Source: Rhodospirillales bacterium | GTDB taxonomy: Bacteria; Pseudomonadota; Alphaproteobacteria; ATCC43930; CGMCC-115725 | Direction: 5' to 3' | Assembly: GCA_027315365.1 (NCBI GenBank) | Contig: DAHUYF010000061.1 | Location: forward strand, 1 to 64,000 | Length of the DNA: 64,000 bases | Shown here: in pieces, positions 47,245-54,742 of the stretch | Position numbering within the stretch: position 1 is the first letter of the stretch | Layout: every line of letters begins with the position of its first letter | Made by a program: the position numbers and the translations under genes | The notes under the pieces: model-generated | Seen by the model: the letters and a program-made list of their open reading frames with translations, nothing else | What the model was told of the DNA's origin: nothing | The model's database searches: none

Positions 47245-49622
47245 TCGGCGCCCAACGCCGGCGGGGCGGCGGCGTGGCGCGGCTGGTCATCCGCATCCTG
47301 CTGCTCGCGCCGCTGGTCGCCATCGCCGGCGGGCTGCTCTGGCTGCGCTCCTCGCTGCCGCTGAGCGAGGGGCGCCTGGCGCTCGACGGGCCCGGCGCCG
47401 ACATCAGCATCGCCCGCGACGCGCACGGCATCCCCACCATCCGCGCCGCGAGCGAGCCCGACGCCGCCTTCGCGCTGGGCTTCGTCCACGCCCAGGACCG
47501 GCTCTTCCAGATGGACCTGATGCGCCGCGCCGGCGCCGGGCGGCTTTCGGAATGGTTCGGCGGCAAGACCCTCGGCATCGACCGCTTCATGCGCACCATC
47601 GGCCTCTACCGCGCGGCCGAGCGCGAATATCCGCTGCTGTCGCCGCCGCTGCGCGCGGCGCTCGATGCCTATGCCGCGGGGGTCAACGCCTATCTCGCCC
47701 ATCGCCGTGGCGCACTGCCCTTGGAATACTATCTCCTCAACGTGTCGCCCGAACCGTGGAAGCCGGCCGACACGCTGGTCTGGGCCAAACTCATGGCGCT
47801 GGAGCTGGCCGGCAATTTCCGCCGGGAGCTGCTGCATGCGCGCCTCGCCCGGCGGCTCACGCCGGAAGAGCTGCGGCTGCTCTATCCGCCCTATCCCGCG
47901 GACGGGCCGGTGACGGTGGGCGGGGCCGTGCACGCCCTCGACGGCATGCCGCTCGCCGAGATCGCGGCGCTGCTGCCGCGTTTCGTCGGCCCCGGCTTCG
48001 CCTCGAACAACTGGGTGGTCGACGGCGCCCACAGCGCCTCCGGCAAGCCATTGCTCGCCAACGATCCGCATCTCGGCCTCTCCGCCCCCAGCGTCTGGTA
48101 TGTCGTGCGCATCGAGACGCCCGGGCTCAGCCTCGCCGGCGCCACCGCGCCGGGCAGCCCCGTCCTCGTCCTCGGCCACAACCAGCGCATCGCCTGGGGC
48201 TTCACCAATACCGAGAGCGACGTCGAGGATCTCTTCATCGAGCATGTCGATCCCGCCGACGCGACGCACTATCTCGCGCCCGGCGGCAGCGAGCCCTTCG
48301 CAACGCGCAGCGAGCAGATCCGGGTGCGCCACGCGGCGCCGGTGACGCTCAGCGTGCGCGCGACGCGGCACGGGCCGGTAATCTCCGATCTCGGCGGCCG
48401 CTATGCCGATGCCGCGGCGCCGGGCAGCGTGCTGGCGCTGCAGGCGACATTCCTCCAGGGCGAAGACCGCACCGCCGAGGCGCTGTGGCGGGTGAACCGG
48501 GCCGGCAACTGGGATGCGTTCCGCGACGCGCTCAAGGATTTCGTGGCGCCGCAGCAGAACATGGTCTACGCCGACATCGACGGCAATATCGGCTTCTTCG
48601 CGCCCGGCCGCGTGCCGATCCGCGGCAAGGGCGACGGCTGGCTGCCGGCGCCGGGCTGGAGCGGCGAGTATGACTGGACCGGCTACATCCCCTTCGACCA
48701 GCTGCCCAGCGCCTTCAACCCGCCCGCCGGCCGCATCCTCAGCGCCAACAACAAGATCGTGCCCGACAGCTACCCCTATTATCTCGGTCGCGGCTGGGAC
48801 CTGCCCTACCGCGCCGAGCGCATCGCAGCCCTGCTCGAAGCGACGCCGCGCCAGTCGCCGGCGAGCTTCGCGGCAATGCAGGGCGATACGCTGTCGCTGA
48901 TGGCGAAGGATCTGCTGCCGCTGATGCTGACCGCCGCGCCCGCTTCCAAGGCGGCGGCGGACGCGCTCGACCGGCTGCGCGCCTGGGACGGGCGCATGCA
49001 GCGCGACCAGGCGGCGCCGCTGCTCTTCGTCGCCTGGCTGCGCGAGCTCAACCGCACTCTCTTCGCCGACCGGCTGGGCGACGCCTTCGACGATTACTGG
49101 GGCCTCCATCCCGACGTCGTCCGGCTGGTGCTGACCGAGCATTCCGAATGGTGCGTCGACCCCGCCGCGCCCAAGGCGGGAAGCTGCGCCGCCCGGCTCT
49201 CGGCCTCGCTCGAGCGCGCGCTCGATGAGCTGCGCCGGCGCTACGGCGCCGATATGGAGCAATGGCGCTGGGGCGCGCCGCACCAGGCGCGGTTCGCCAA
49301 CCAGTTCTGGTCGGCGGTGCCGGTGCTGGGCAAGCTCTTCGGCCTGGCGATCGCCGCCGATGGCGGCTACGACACGGTCGACCGCGGCGCCACGCCGCTC
49401 GCCGGCAGCGCCGATCCCTATGCCGACGTGCTCGGCCCGACGCTGCGCATGATCGTCGATCTCAGCAACCCCGACGACGCGCGCTTCGTGATCGCCCCGG
49501 GCGAGTCCGGCAACGTATTGTCGCCGCACTACCACGACCTGATGGAGAGCTGGCGCAACACCGCCTATGTCACGCTCGGCGGCGAGGCGGTGGGCGGGAC
49601 GCTGGTGCTGGCGCCGCGATGA
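47241..49622 (+). CDS. Penicillin acylase family N-terminal nucleophile hydrolase
   Basis: This 793-residue precursor has a membrane anchor or signal (VARLVIRILLLAPLVAIAGG), an alpha region (FALGFVHAQDRLFQMDLMRR, AGRLSEWFGGKTLGIDRFMR) and the beta-subunit start at Ser255 in PGFASNNWVVDGAHSA, where autocleavage exposes the serine nucleophile. Further beta-chain blocks are PLLANDPHLGLSAPSVWYVV, AWGFTNTESDVEDLFIEHVD and ILSANNKIVPDSYPYYLGRG. The family cleaves beta-lactam side chains, N-acyl homoserine lactones or acyl amides. It starts at TTG (overlapping the ALDH stop) or GTG 47274, and its stop overlaps the threonine ammonia-lyase start by ATGA. Confidence 0.92.
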   Translation: MIGAQRRRGGGVARLVIRILLLAPLVAIAGGLLWLRSSLPLSEGRLALDGPGADISIARDAHGIPTIRAASEPDAAFALGFVHAQDRLFQMDLMRRAGAGRLSEWFGGKTLGIDRFMRTIGLYRAAEREYPLLSPPLRAALDAYAAGVNAYLAHRRGALPLEYYLLNVSPEPWKPADTLVWAKLMALELAGNFRRELLHARLARRLTPEELRLLYPPYPADGPVTVGGAVHALDGMPLAEIAALLPRFVGPGFASNNWVVDGAHSASGKPLLANDPHLGLSAPSVWYVVRIETPGLSLAGATAPGSPVLVLGHNQRIAWGFTNTESDVEDLFIEHVDPADATHYLAPGGSEPFATRSEQIRVRHAAPVTLSVRATRHGPVISDLGGRYADAAAPGSVLALQATFLQGEDRTAEALWRVNRAGNWDAFRDALKDFVAPQQNMVYADIDGNIGFFAPGRVPIRGKGDGWLPAPGWSGEYDWTGYIPFDQLPSAFNPPAGRILSANNKIVPDSYPYYLGRGWDLPYRAERIAALLEATPRQSPASFAAMQGDTLSLMAKDLLPLMLTAAPASKAAADALDRLRAWDGRMQRDQAAPLLFVAWLRELNRTLFADRLGDAFDDYWGLHPDVVRLVLTEHSEWCVDPAAPKAGSCAARLSASLERALDELRRRYGADMEQWRWGAPHQARFANQFWSAVPVLGKLFGLAIAADGGYDTVDRGATPLAGSADPYADVLGPTLRMIVDLSNPDDARFVIAPGESGNVLSPHYHDLMESWRNTAYVTLGGEAVGGTLVLAPR

Positions 49623-50854
49623 GCTTCGCGGTGGCCCTCGACGACATCCGCGCCGCCGCTGCGGCGATCGCCGGCGCGGTGCTGCGGACGCCGGCGGTGG
49701 CGGCGCCGGCGCTGGCCGAGCTGTGCGGCGCCGCGGAGGTGGTGCTGAAGCTCGAGATGCTGCACCCCACCGGCTCCTTCAAGGAGCGCGGCGCGCTCAA
49801 CAAGCTGCTGAGCCTCGACACGGCGTCGCGCGGCGCCGGCGTCATCGCCGCCTCCGCCGGCAACCATGCCCAGGGCGTGGCCTACCACGCCCGCCGCCTC
49901 GCCGTGCCCGCCACCATCGTCATGCCCGCCGACACGCCCTTCACCAAGGTGGAGCGGACCGAGGCCTATGGCGCGCGCGTGGTGCTGCGCGGCGCCGGGC
50001 TCACCGAGGCGCGCCAGGCGGCCGAGGTGATCGCCGCGGCCGAGGGGCTGTCGCTCATCCACCCCTATGACGACGCCGCGATCATCGCCGGCCAGGGCAC
50101 GGTGGCGCTGGAGCTGCTCGCCGACCAGCCCGGGCTCGAGACGCTGGTCGTACCGGTGGGCGGCGGCGGCCTGATCGCCGGCGTCGCGGTCGCCGCCAAG
50201 GCGCTGCGGCCGGGCATCGAGATCATCGGCGTGCAGAGCGCGCTCTACGCCGCCATGGCGCACGCGCTCGGCCGCTGCGCCGCGCCCGCCGGCGGCACCA
50301 CGCTCGCCGAGGGCATCGCGGTCAAGGAGCCCGGAGCTCTCACGCTGCCGATCGTGGCGGCGCTGGTCGACGGGATCGTGCTCGTCGACGAGGCGACGCT
50401 GGAGCGCGCCGTGGCGACCCTGCTCGACGCCGAGAAGCTGGTGGCCGAGGGCGCCGGCGCGGCGCCGCTCGCGGCGCTGCTGGCCGATCCAGACCGCTTC
50501 CGCGGCAAGCGCGTGGGACTGGTGCTGTCGGGCGGCAACATCGACGCGCGCCTCCTCGCCTCGATCCTGCAGCGCCAGCTGGTGCGCGCCGGCAGGCTGG
50601 TGCGGCTGCGCATCGAGATCTCCGACCTGCCCGGCGCGCTCGCCAAGATCGCCGGCATCATCGGCGACAATGGCGGCAACATCGTCGAGATCTATCACCA
50701 GCGCCTGTTCCAGGACGTGCCGGTGAAGCTCGCCGAGGTCGATGCCGTGATCGAGACGCGCAATCCCCGCCATGTCGGCGCGCTGGTCGCGGCGCTCGCC
50801 GGCGCCGGATTCCCGACGCGCCTGCTGTCGAGCAGCGCGATCGAGGGGAGCTAG
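49619..50854 (+). CDS. ilvA: Threonine ammonia-lyase with C-terminal ACT domain
   Basis: This 411-residue PLP enzyme has KLEMLHPTGSFKERGALNKL (PLP lysine K55), GVIAASAGNHAQGVAYHARR, VVPVGGGGLIAGVAVAAKAL (phosphate loop) and a C-terminal ACT-like domain (VRLRIEISDLPGALAKIAGI). This is the compact one-ACT form typical of biosynthetic or catabolic alphaproteobacterial enzymes that convert threonine to 2-oxobutanoate and ammonia. It is the last gene of a three-gene operon with aldehyde dehydrogenase and penicillin acylase-like genes. Confidence 0.92.
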   Translation: MSFAVALDDIRAAAAAIAGAVLRTPAVAAPALAELCGAAEVVLKLEMLHPTGSFKERGALNKLLSLDTASRGAGVIAASAGNHAQGVAYHARRLAVPATIVMPADTPFTKVERTEAYGARVVLRGAGLTEARQAAEVIAAAEGLSLIHPYDDAAIIAGQGTVALELLADQPGLETLVVPVGGGGLIAGVAVAAKALRPGIEIIGVQSALYAAMAHALGRCAAPAGGTTLAEGIAVKEPGALTLPIVAALVDGIVLVDEATLERAVATLLDAEKLVAEGAGAAPLAALLADPDRFRGKRVGLVLSGGNIDARLLASILQRQLVRAGRLVRLRIEISDLPGALAKIAGIIGDNGGNIVEIYHQRLFQDVPVKLAEVDAVIETRNPRHVGALVAALAGAGFPTRLLSSSAIEGS

Positions 50855-51457
50855 TTAGCGTCGGGCTTTCGCAACCTTCTTGAGAGGATGTATCGCCTCT
50901 CCTCGAGCCAACATTTCCACAAACTGTTCTATACGCTTAGCGCGGGTATCTGGTCGCTTGGCGTTGTTCACGCGGTAGATGATCGCAAAGCGATTCGCGC
51001 GATCCAGTGTTTCGAAGAATCGACTCGCGGCTTCGTTCAATACCAAGACCTCCGCCAGATCTTGCGGCATTTCAGCTTTTCCCTGCGAATCATAGGCAGC
51101 GGCCCATCTTCCATCGCTCTTCGCCGCCTCCACCTCCGCCAGCCCGTCTGGATTCAAGCGACCCTCTTTCGCCAACCGCTCAGCAGTCGCGCGGTTCTTC
51201 GCGGACCATCGGCTGCCGGGCCGGCGAGGCGTCATTCGCACGAGGAAATAATGGTCGTCGAGCTTGTCGAGCTGGCCATCGATCCATCCGCAGCAAAGCG
51301 CAGCCTCTATCGCTTCGGCCTTGCTGATGGTGGCCAGTGGCGCCCCCTCCTTGGACAGCTTGAGCCAAAAGCCCTTCGAGCCTTTCGACTCGCCGGTCAT
51401 GTGGGCTTCCATGTCCTGGCGACATGAAAAAGCTAGAATTGGCTCGTTTCGATCCAT
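50855..51457 (-). CDS. YdeI/OmpD-associated family protein
   Basis: This 200-residue protein has KGFWLKLSKEGAPLATISKA, EAIEAALCCGWIDGQLDKLD, YFLVRMTPRRPGSRWSAKNR and FFETLDRANRFAIIYRVNNA, the pattern of the YdeI/OmdA family (DUF1801-related C-terminal helices), whose role is unclear. Codon use is less GC-biased than in neighbouring genes, as in the AraC and GST genes to its right. Its stop abuts the ilvA stop (convergent, no gap). Confidence 0.85.
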   Translation of the reverse strand: MDRNEPILAFSCRQDMEAHMTGESKGSKGFWLKLSKEGAPLATISKAEAIEAALCCGWIDGQLDKLDDHYFLVRMTPRRPGSRWSAKNRATAERLAKEGRLNPDGLAEVEAAKSDGRWAAAYDSQGKAEMPQDLAEVLVLNEAASRFFETLDRANRFAIIYRVNNAKRPDTRAKRIEQFVEMLARGEAIHPLKKVAKARR

Positions 51458-51527
51458 GTGTCCTACATCCCGGCGGCGACTTTAGCTTCAAACCCTTCTG
51501 CCAACTTGTAGAAATGCGCAGGCACGC

Positions 51528-52307
51528 TCAGTAACGCCCCGGGCTCATCCCGGTGATCTTTTTGAAATCCCTCGTAAAGTGGGCCTGATCGAAATAGCCG
51601 AGGTCCTGCGCCAACGCGGCCAAATTGACGTCTATGCCGACATCCAACCGCGCTAATGCATCCTGAAGCCGGAAGCAGCGTATGAGCCACTTTGGGGAGA
51701 CGCCGAGCGCACGTCGGCAAATATCTTGGACTGACCGTGCCGAAAGGGAAACTGCCTCCGCGAGCGCCGAGACGGCAGCGATGGATCGATCGGTTTCGGC
51801 CCGATGAACGATCTCGTCAGCCTTCAACGAGACTGAGTCATGCTTCGGATTCTGGCGGCCAAGATAGGCCTCGATCTCCCTGGCAGCCGCTTCTGGATCG
51901 TCCAAGTCCCATTCGGAGCGCTTGGCTGGCAGGAGGCTATCGGCGGCCCGGAAGTTGTCGCGGATAACAAATGGCCGCTCGACGCCGAAAGCGCGCAACG
52001 CCCCGGGTCGAAGTTTTGCGCCAAACGCGCTGCCCGCCCCCTCAAGCCGCTGGATGGCCGCGTGGGTGGCTACACCGACCACAATGGCGCTTCCCCCGCT
52101 GACGACGAAGTTCGCGCAGGGGTACGGCAGAATGGGCTGGGTCCGAAACTCGCCGGCGGGGATGTTCCACTGGGCAGACCAGATCCGCTGGACGTACGGG
52201 ATGAGCGCCGCTGATGGCTCAAACCAGCGCAGGATACGCTCGCCCGAGCGGATATCGGATTTGAGCAACCCTCTGACGTGGGGGGCGACGCTGCACTCGA
52301 CTGACAT
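51528..52307 (-). CDS. AraC-family transcriptional regulator
   Basis: This 259-residue protein has an N-terminal sensor part (ALIPYVQRIWSAQWNIPAGE, ILPYPCANFVVSGGSAIVVG, the DUF6597-type region) and a C-terminal AraC double HTH (LAEAVSLSARSVQDICRRAL, GVSPKWLIRCFRLQDALARL, ALAQDLGYFDQAHFTRDFKK ending ITGMSPGRY). I chose ATG 52307 with AAGGG 9 bases upstream; GTG 52331 also opens the frame. It is divergent from a glutathione S-transferase gene, its likely target. Less GC-rich than flanking DNA. Confidence 0.88.
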   Translation of the reverse strand: MSVECSVAPHVRGLLKSDIRSGERILRWFEPSAALIPYVQRIWSAQWNIPAGEFRTQPILPYPCANFVVSGGSAIVVGVATHAAIQRLEGAGSAFGAKLRPGALRAFGVERPFVIRDNFRAADSLLPAKRSEWDLDDPEAAAREIEAYLGRQNPKHDSVSLKADEIVHRAETDRSIAAVSALAEAVSLSARSVQDICRRALGVSPKWLIRCFRLQDALARLDVGIDVNLAALAQDLGYFDQAHFTRDFKKITGMSPGRY

Positions 52308-52404
52308 TGCCATCGGCCCTTTCGTCCACACACCGGGTTGCGGGTTTCTACAAGAAAAGATTTCTTGGGTTCGGCATGCTCTCGACCGTGGCCCGGAGCA
52401 ACAT

Positions 52405-53076
52405 ATGATCCTATACTACACTCCGCAGACACGCGCATTTCCGGTCCTGTGGGCATTGGAAGAACTCGCCGCGCAATACGAACTGAAGGCGGTCGACCTA
52501 AGCCGGGGTGAGCAGAAGACCGACGAATATCATCGTCTCAACCCGATGACGAAGGTGCCCACTCTGGTGGACGGCGAAGCCGTCGTGACCGAGACTGGCG
52601 CGATTCTTCTCCATATCGTCGAGAACGCGCCCAATTCGAGCCTGCTTCCGCGGCGCGGCGATTCCCGTCGCGCGGCCTGCCTCAAATGGCTCTTCTTTGT
52701 CGGCTCCAGCCTGGAGCCCGCCATGGCCGAACGGTTCCAAGGCTGGACCCCAAATCCCTACTACAATGGATGGGGAGATTTCGAGAGGGTATTGGACGCC
52801 ATGTCCAGCGCATTGGCGCGGAGGCCGTGGCTGGTTGGCGAGTTGTTCACGGTGGCGGATATTTATCTTGCAGCCGATCTCAGGATTGCTCGCACGGGAA
52901 ATCTTATCGCTGCCGAGCTTGCGCCTTTTGCCGACTATCTTCACCGCGTGGAAAGGAGGCCCGCGTTCGTCGGGCTCTGGAGATCGATTCGAGCCGCGCC
53001 GCTCGACCGGACGTTTCCTGACGGAGTTTCCGCCTTAACTCGGGAGTCGCCGGAAGACGGGCATGATTCCAGCTAG
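52405..53076 (+). CDS. Glutathione S-transferase family protein
   Basis: This 223-residue protein has the thioredoxin-fold N-domain (MILYYTPQTRAFPVLWALEE, TKVPTLVDGEAVVTETGAIL with the cis-Pro and the ET glutathione contact) and a helical C-domain (LVGELFTVADIYLAADLRIA). It would conjugate or reduce electrophiles with glutathione. It lies divergent to an AraC regulator, 97 bases apart; the pair resembles a detoxification module. Its 3' end abuts IS1380 remnant DNA. Confidence 0.9.
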   Translation: MILYYTPQTRAFPVLWALEELAAQYELKAVDLSRGEQKTDEYHRLNPMTKVPTLVDGEAVVTETGAILLHIVENAPNSSLLPRRGDSRRAACLKWLFFVGSSLEPAMAERFQGWTPNPYYNGWGDFERVLDAMSSALARRPWLVGELFTVADIYLAADLRIARTGNLIAAELAPFADYLHRVERRPAFVGLWRSIRAAPLDRTFPDGVSALTRESPEDGHDSS

Positions 53077-53400
53077 GCTGCCAGCTCCATGAAGCGGGCG
53101 ACGTCCCGCGCCGCGATCAGCACGCGGCGAAGCGTTCTGTCAGCCGGATCGCCCGATCGGCCGCGCCGAGCAGCAGCGCGCCGGCATCCGAGCTGATCGC
53201 CCCGCCGTCGAACCTGGCGACCACGGCACGGCCCGCGGCCTCTCCAAATTCGAACTTCTCCGCGCTGCACTCTGTCGGCATCGGGGCACTCCTCTGCTTC
53301 GCGAAATTCCTTTGTCGCAGAAGAATTTTCGCCGATTCAGAGCCCTGATGCACCTACCCATGTGAGAATTGCGGGCTAGGCGCGACGCAGAAGTGCCCGA
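53073..53400 (-). mobile_element. Remnant of an IS1380-family insertion sequence
   Basis: This span holds the truncated transposase start, an out-of-frame piece reading VLIAARDVARFMELAA up to a stop at 53073, and a candidate left terminal region. The other end and most of the element are lost. It marks the right border of a less GC-rich patch (50.86-53.4 kb). Confidence 0.6.
53117..53281 (-). pseudogene. IS1380-family transposase, N-terminal remnant
   Basis: The 54 codons MPTECSAEKFEFGEAAGR, AVVARFDGGAISSDAGALLL and GAADRAIRLTERFAAC are the unmistakable N-terminus of IS1380-family DDE transposases. A TGA follows at the point where the full protein would continue, and about 1.2 kb of transposase is missing. 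The first bases upstream, up to about 53400 (CCTACCCATGTGAGAATTGC at 53351-53370), look like the left end with part of its terminal repeat. The element is dead. Confidence 0.8.
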
Positions 53401-53494
53401 GGCACAGCGTATGGCCACCTCACGATCCCTTGATCGGAGGCGCGCTCTCGATCGGTGCTAAGGTCGTCCGAAACGCCCCTTCCCAACCGGATCG

Positions 53495-53941
53495 ATGCCC
53501 ATGGACAAGATCAAGCCGCTCTTCACCGCGACCGCAACCGCGATCGGTGGCCGCAACGGACATAGCGAGGCCAGCGACGGAACCGTCGCGGTCGATCTCT
53601 CGGTGCCCAAGGCGATGGGCGGTCCGGGCAAGCCCGGCACCACGACGCCCGAGCATCTCTTCGCCGCGGGATATGCCGCCTGCTTCGGCGGCGCGCTCGA
53701 CTATGTCGCCAAGCAGCAGAAGCACGACGCCACCAAGGCCAGGATCACCTGCGCCGTCGCGATCGGCCCGCGCGACGGCGGCGGGTTCGGCATCGCCGTC
53801 AAGATGCACGTCGAGGACCGCAGCCTCGCGCAAGCGCTGCTCGAGACGCTGGTCAAGGAAGCCCACGAGAAGATCTGCCCCTACTCGCACGCGACGCGCG
53901 GCAATGTCGACGTCCAGCTCGAGGTCGCCGGCGCCGCGTAG
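53495..53941 (+). CDS. ohr: Organic hydroperoxide resistance protein (Ohr/OsmC family)
   Basis: This 148-residue protein has the Ohr active-site pattern TPEHLFAAGYAACFGGALDY (peroxidatic C63) and KICPYSHATRGNVDVQLEV (resolving C128). Ohr reduces organic peroxides in the cytoplasm using lipoylated partners. No OhrR regulator is adjacent. It stands alone between the IS remnant and a convergent GST gene. Confidence 0.94.
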   Translation: MPMDKIKPLFTATATAIGGRNGHSEASDGTVAVDLSVPKAMGGPGKPGTTTPEHLFAAGYAACFGGALDYVAKQQKHDATKARITCAVAIGPRDGGGFGIAVKMHVEDRSLAQALLETLVKEAHEKICPYSHATRGNVDVQLEVAGAA

Positions 53942-53987
53942 GCCCTGGCGCGAGCAAGCGCCGGCCGCCGTGCGGGTTGGCCTCCGG

Positions 53988-54629
53988 TTACCGCCAATGC
54001 GGCGGCCATGTCTTCCGCACCACCGGCAGGTCGGCCATGCGCCGCATCCAGGCGCTTACCCCGGGCCCCGCCGGCACCCGCGCCAAGAGCTCGGGCCGAC
54101 GCGCGGCGAAGCGCTCGATGATCGCGACGCAAGGGTAGAGGGAGAAATCCGCCGCCGACAGCGCGCCGGCGAGATGATCCCCGGCGAGCGCCGTCTCCCA
54201 CCGCGCCAGCTCGCCCTGAAGCTCGGCGTGGGCGGCGGCGATCTTCTCGGGCGTTCGGCTTTCCGGCGAGCCTGACATCACGGCTTCACCCAGGCGCCCC
54301 ACCGCCGGCGCGACATATTGGTCGACCTCGCACACCATGCGCCGCTGCACCGCGCGCTGCCGCAGATCGCGCGAGAGGAGCGGCGGCGCCTCCGGCCAGC
54401 GGTCCTCGAGATAGTCGAGAATGCCGGCAGACTCGTAGAGCGCGAAATCGTCATCGACGATCACCGGCACTTTGCCGCGCGGGTTGAGCGCCCGGAATTC
54501 CGGCCGCTTGAGGTCGCCGGCGTCGAAGGACAGCGTCTTTTGCACATAGGCGATCCCCTTGTGCTCGAGCGCCAGCCAGACCCGCCAGGCAAAGGGCGAA
54601 CCCGATCCGTAATAGAACGTAAGAGCCAT
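53988..54629 (-). CDS. Glutathione S-transferase family protein
   Basis: This 213-residue protein has a thioredoxin-like N-domain (TFYYGSGSPFAWRVWLALEH with a catalytic Ser/Tyr region, RGKVPVIVDDDFALYESAGI) and a helical C-domain ending AWMRRMADLPVVRKTWPPHW. It is distinct from the AraC-linked GST, with GC-rich codon use like the rest of the chromosome. Convergent with ohr, so not an operon; a general redox role is plausible but unproven. Confidence 0.9.
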   Translation of the reverse strand: MALTFYYGSGSPFAWRVWLALEHKGIAYVQKTLSFDAGDLKRPEFRALNPRGKVPVIVDDDFALYESAGILDYLEDRWPEAPPLLSRDLRQRAVQRRMVCEVDQYVAPAVGRLGEAVMSGSPESRTPEKIAAAHAELQGELARWETALAGDHLAGALSAADFSLYPCVAIIERFAARRPELLARVPAGPGVSAWMRRMADLPVVRKTWPPHWR

Positions 54630-54742
54630 CGCCGCACATCTCCCGTGAATGTCGCGCCGCTCGCCGCTACCCGGCTCGTCCGCCGGACCAGCCCGTCAGC
54701 CTCGGCCAGGCGGCCCGACCTTGTCGAGCGGCAACGAGACGG

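Noticed and set aside
47142-49535. 797-codon minus-strand frame opposite the penicillin acylase gene
   Set aside because: Composition artefact: His/Arg/Gly/Ala-rich with no fold, while the plus strand encodes a full Ntn-hydrolase.
53073-53270. 66-codon minus-strand frame ending RVLIAARDVARFMELAA as a gene
   Set aside because: It overlaps the IS1380 transposase remnant in another frame; only its tail might be a displaced piece of that element.
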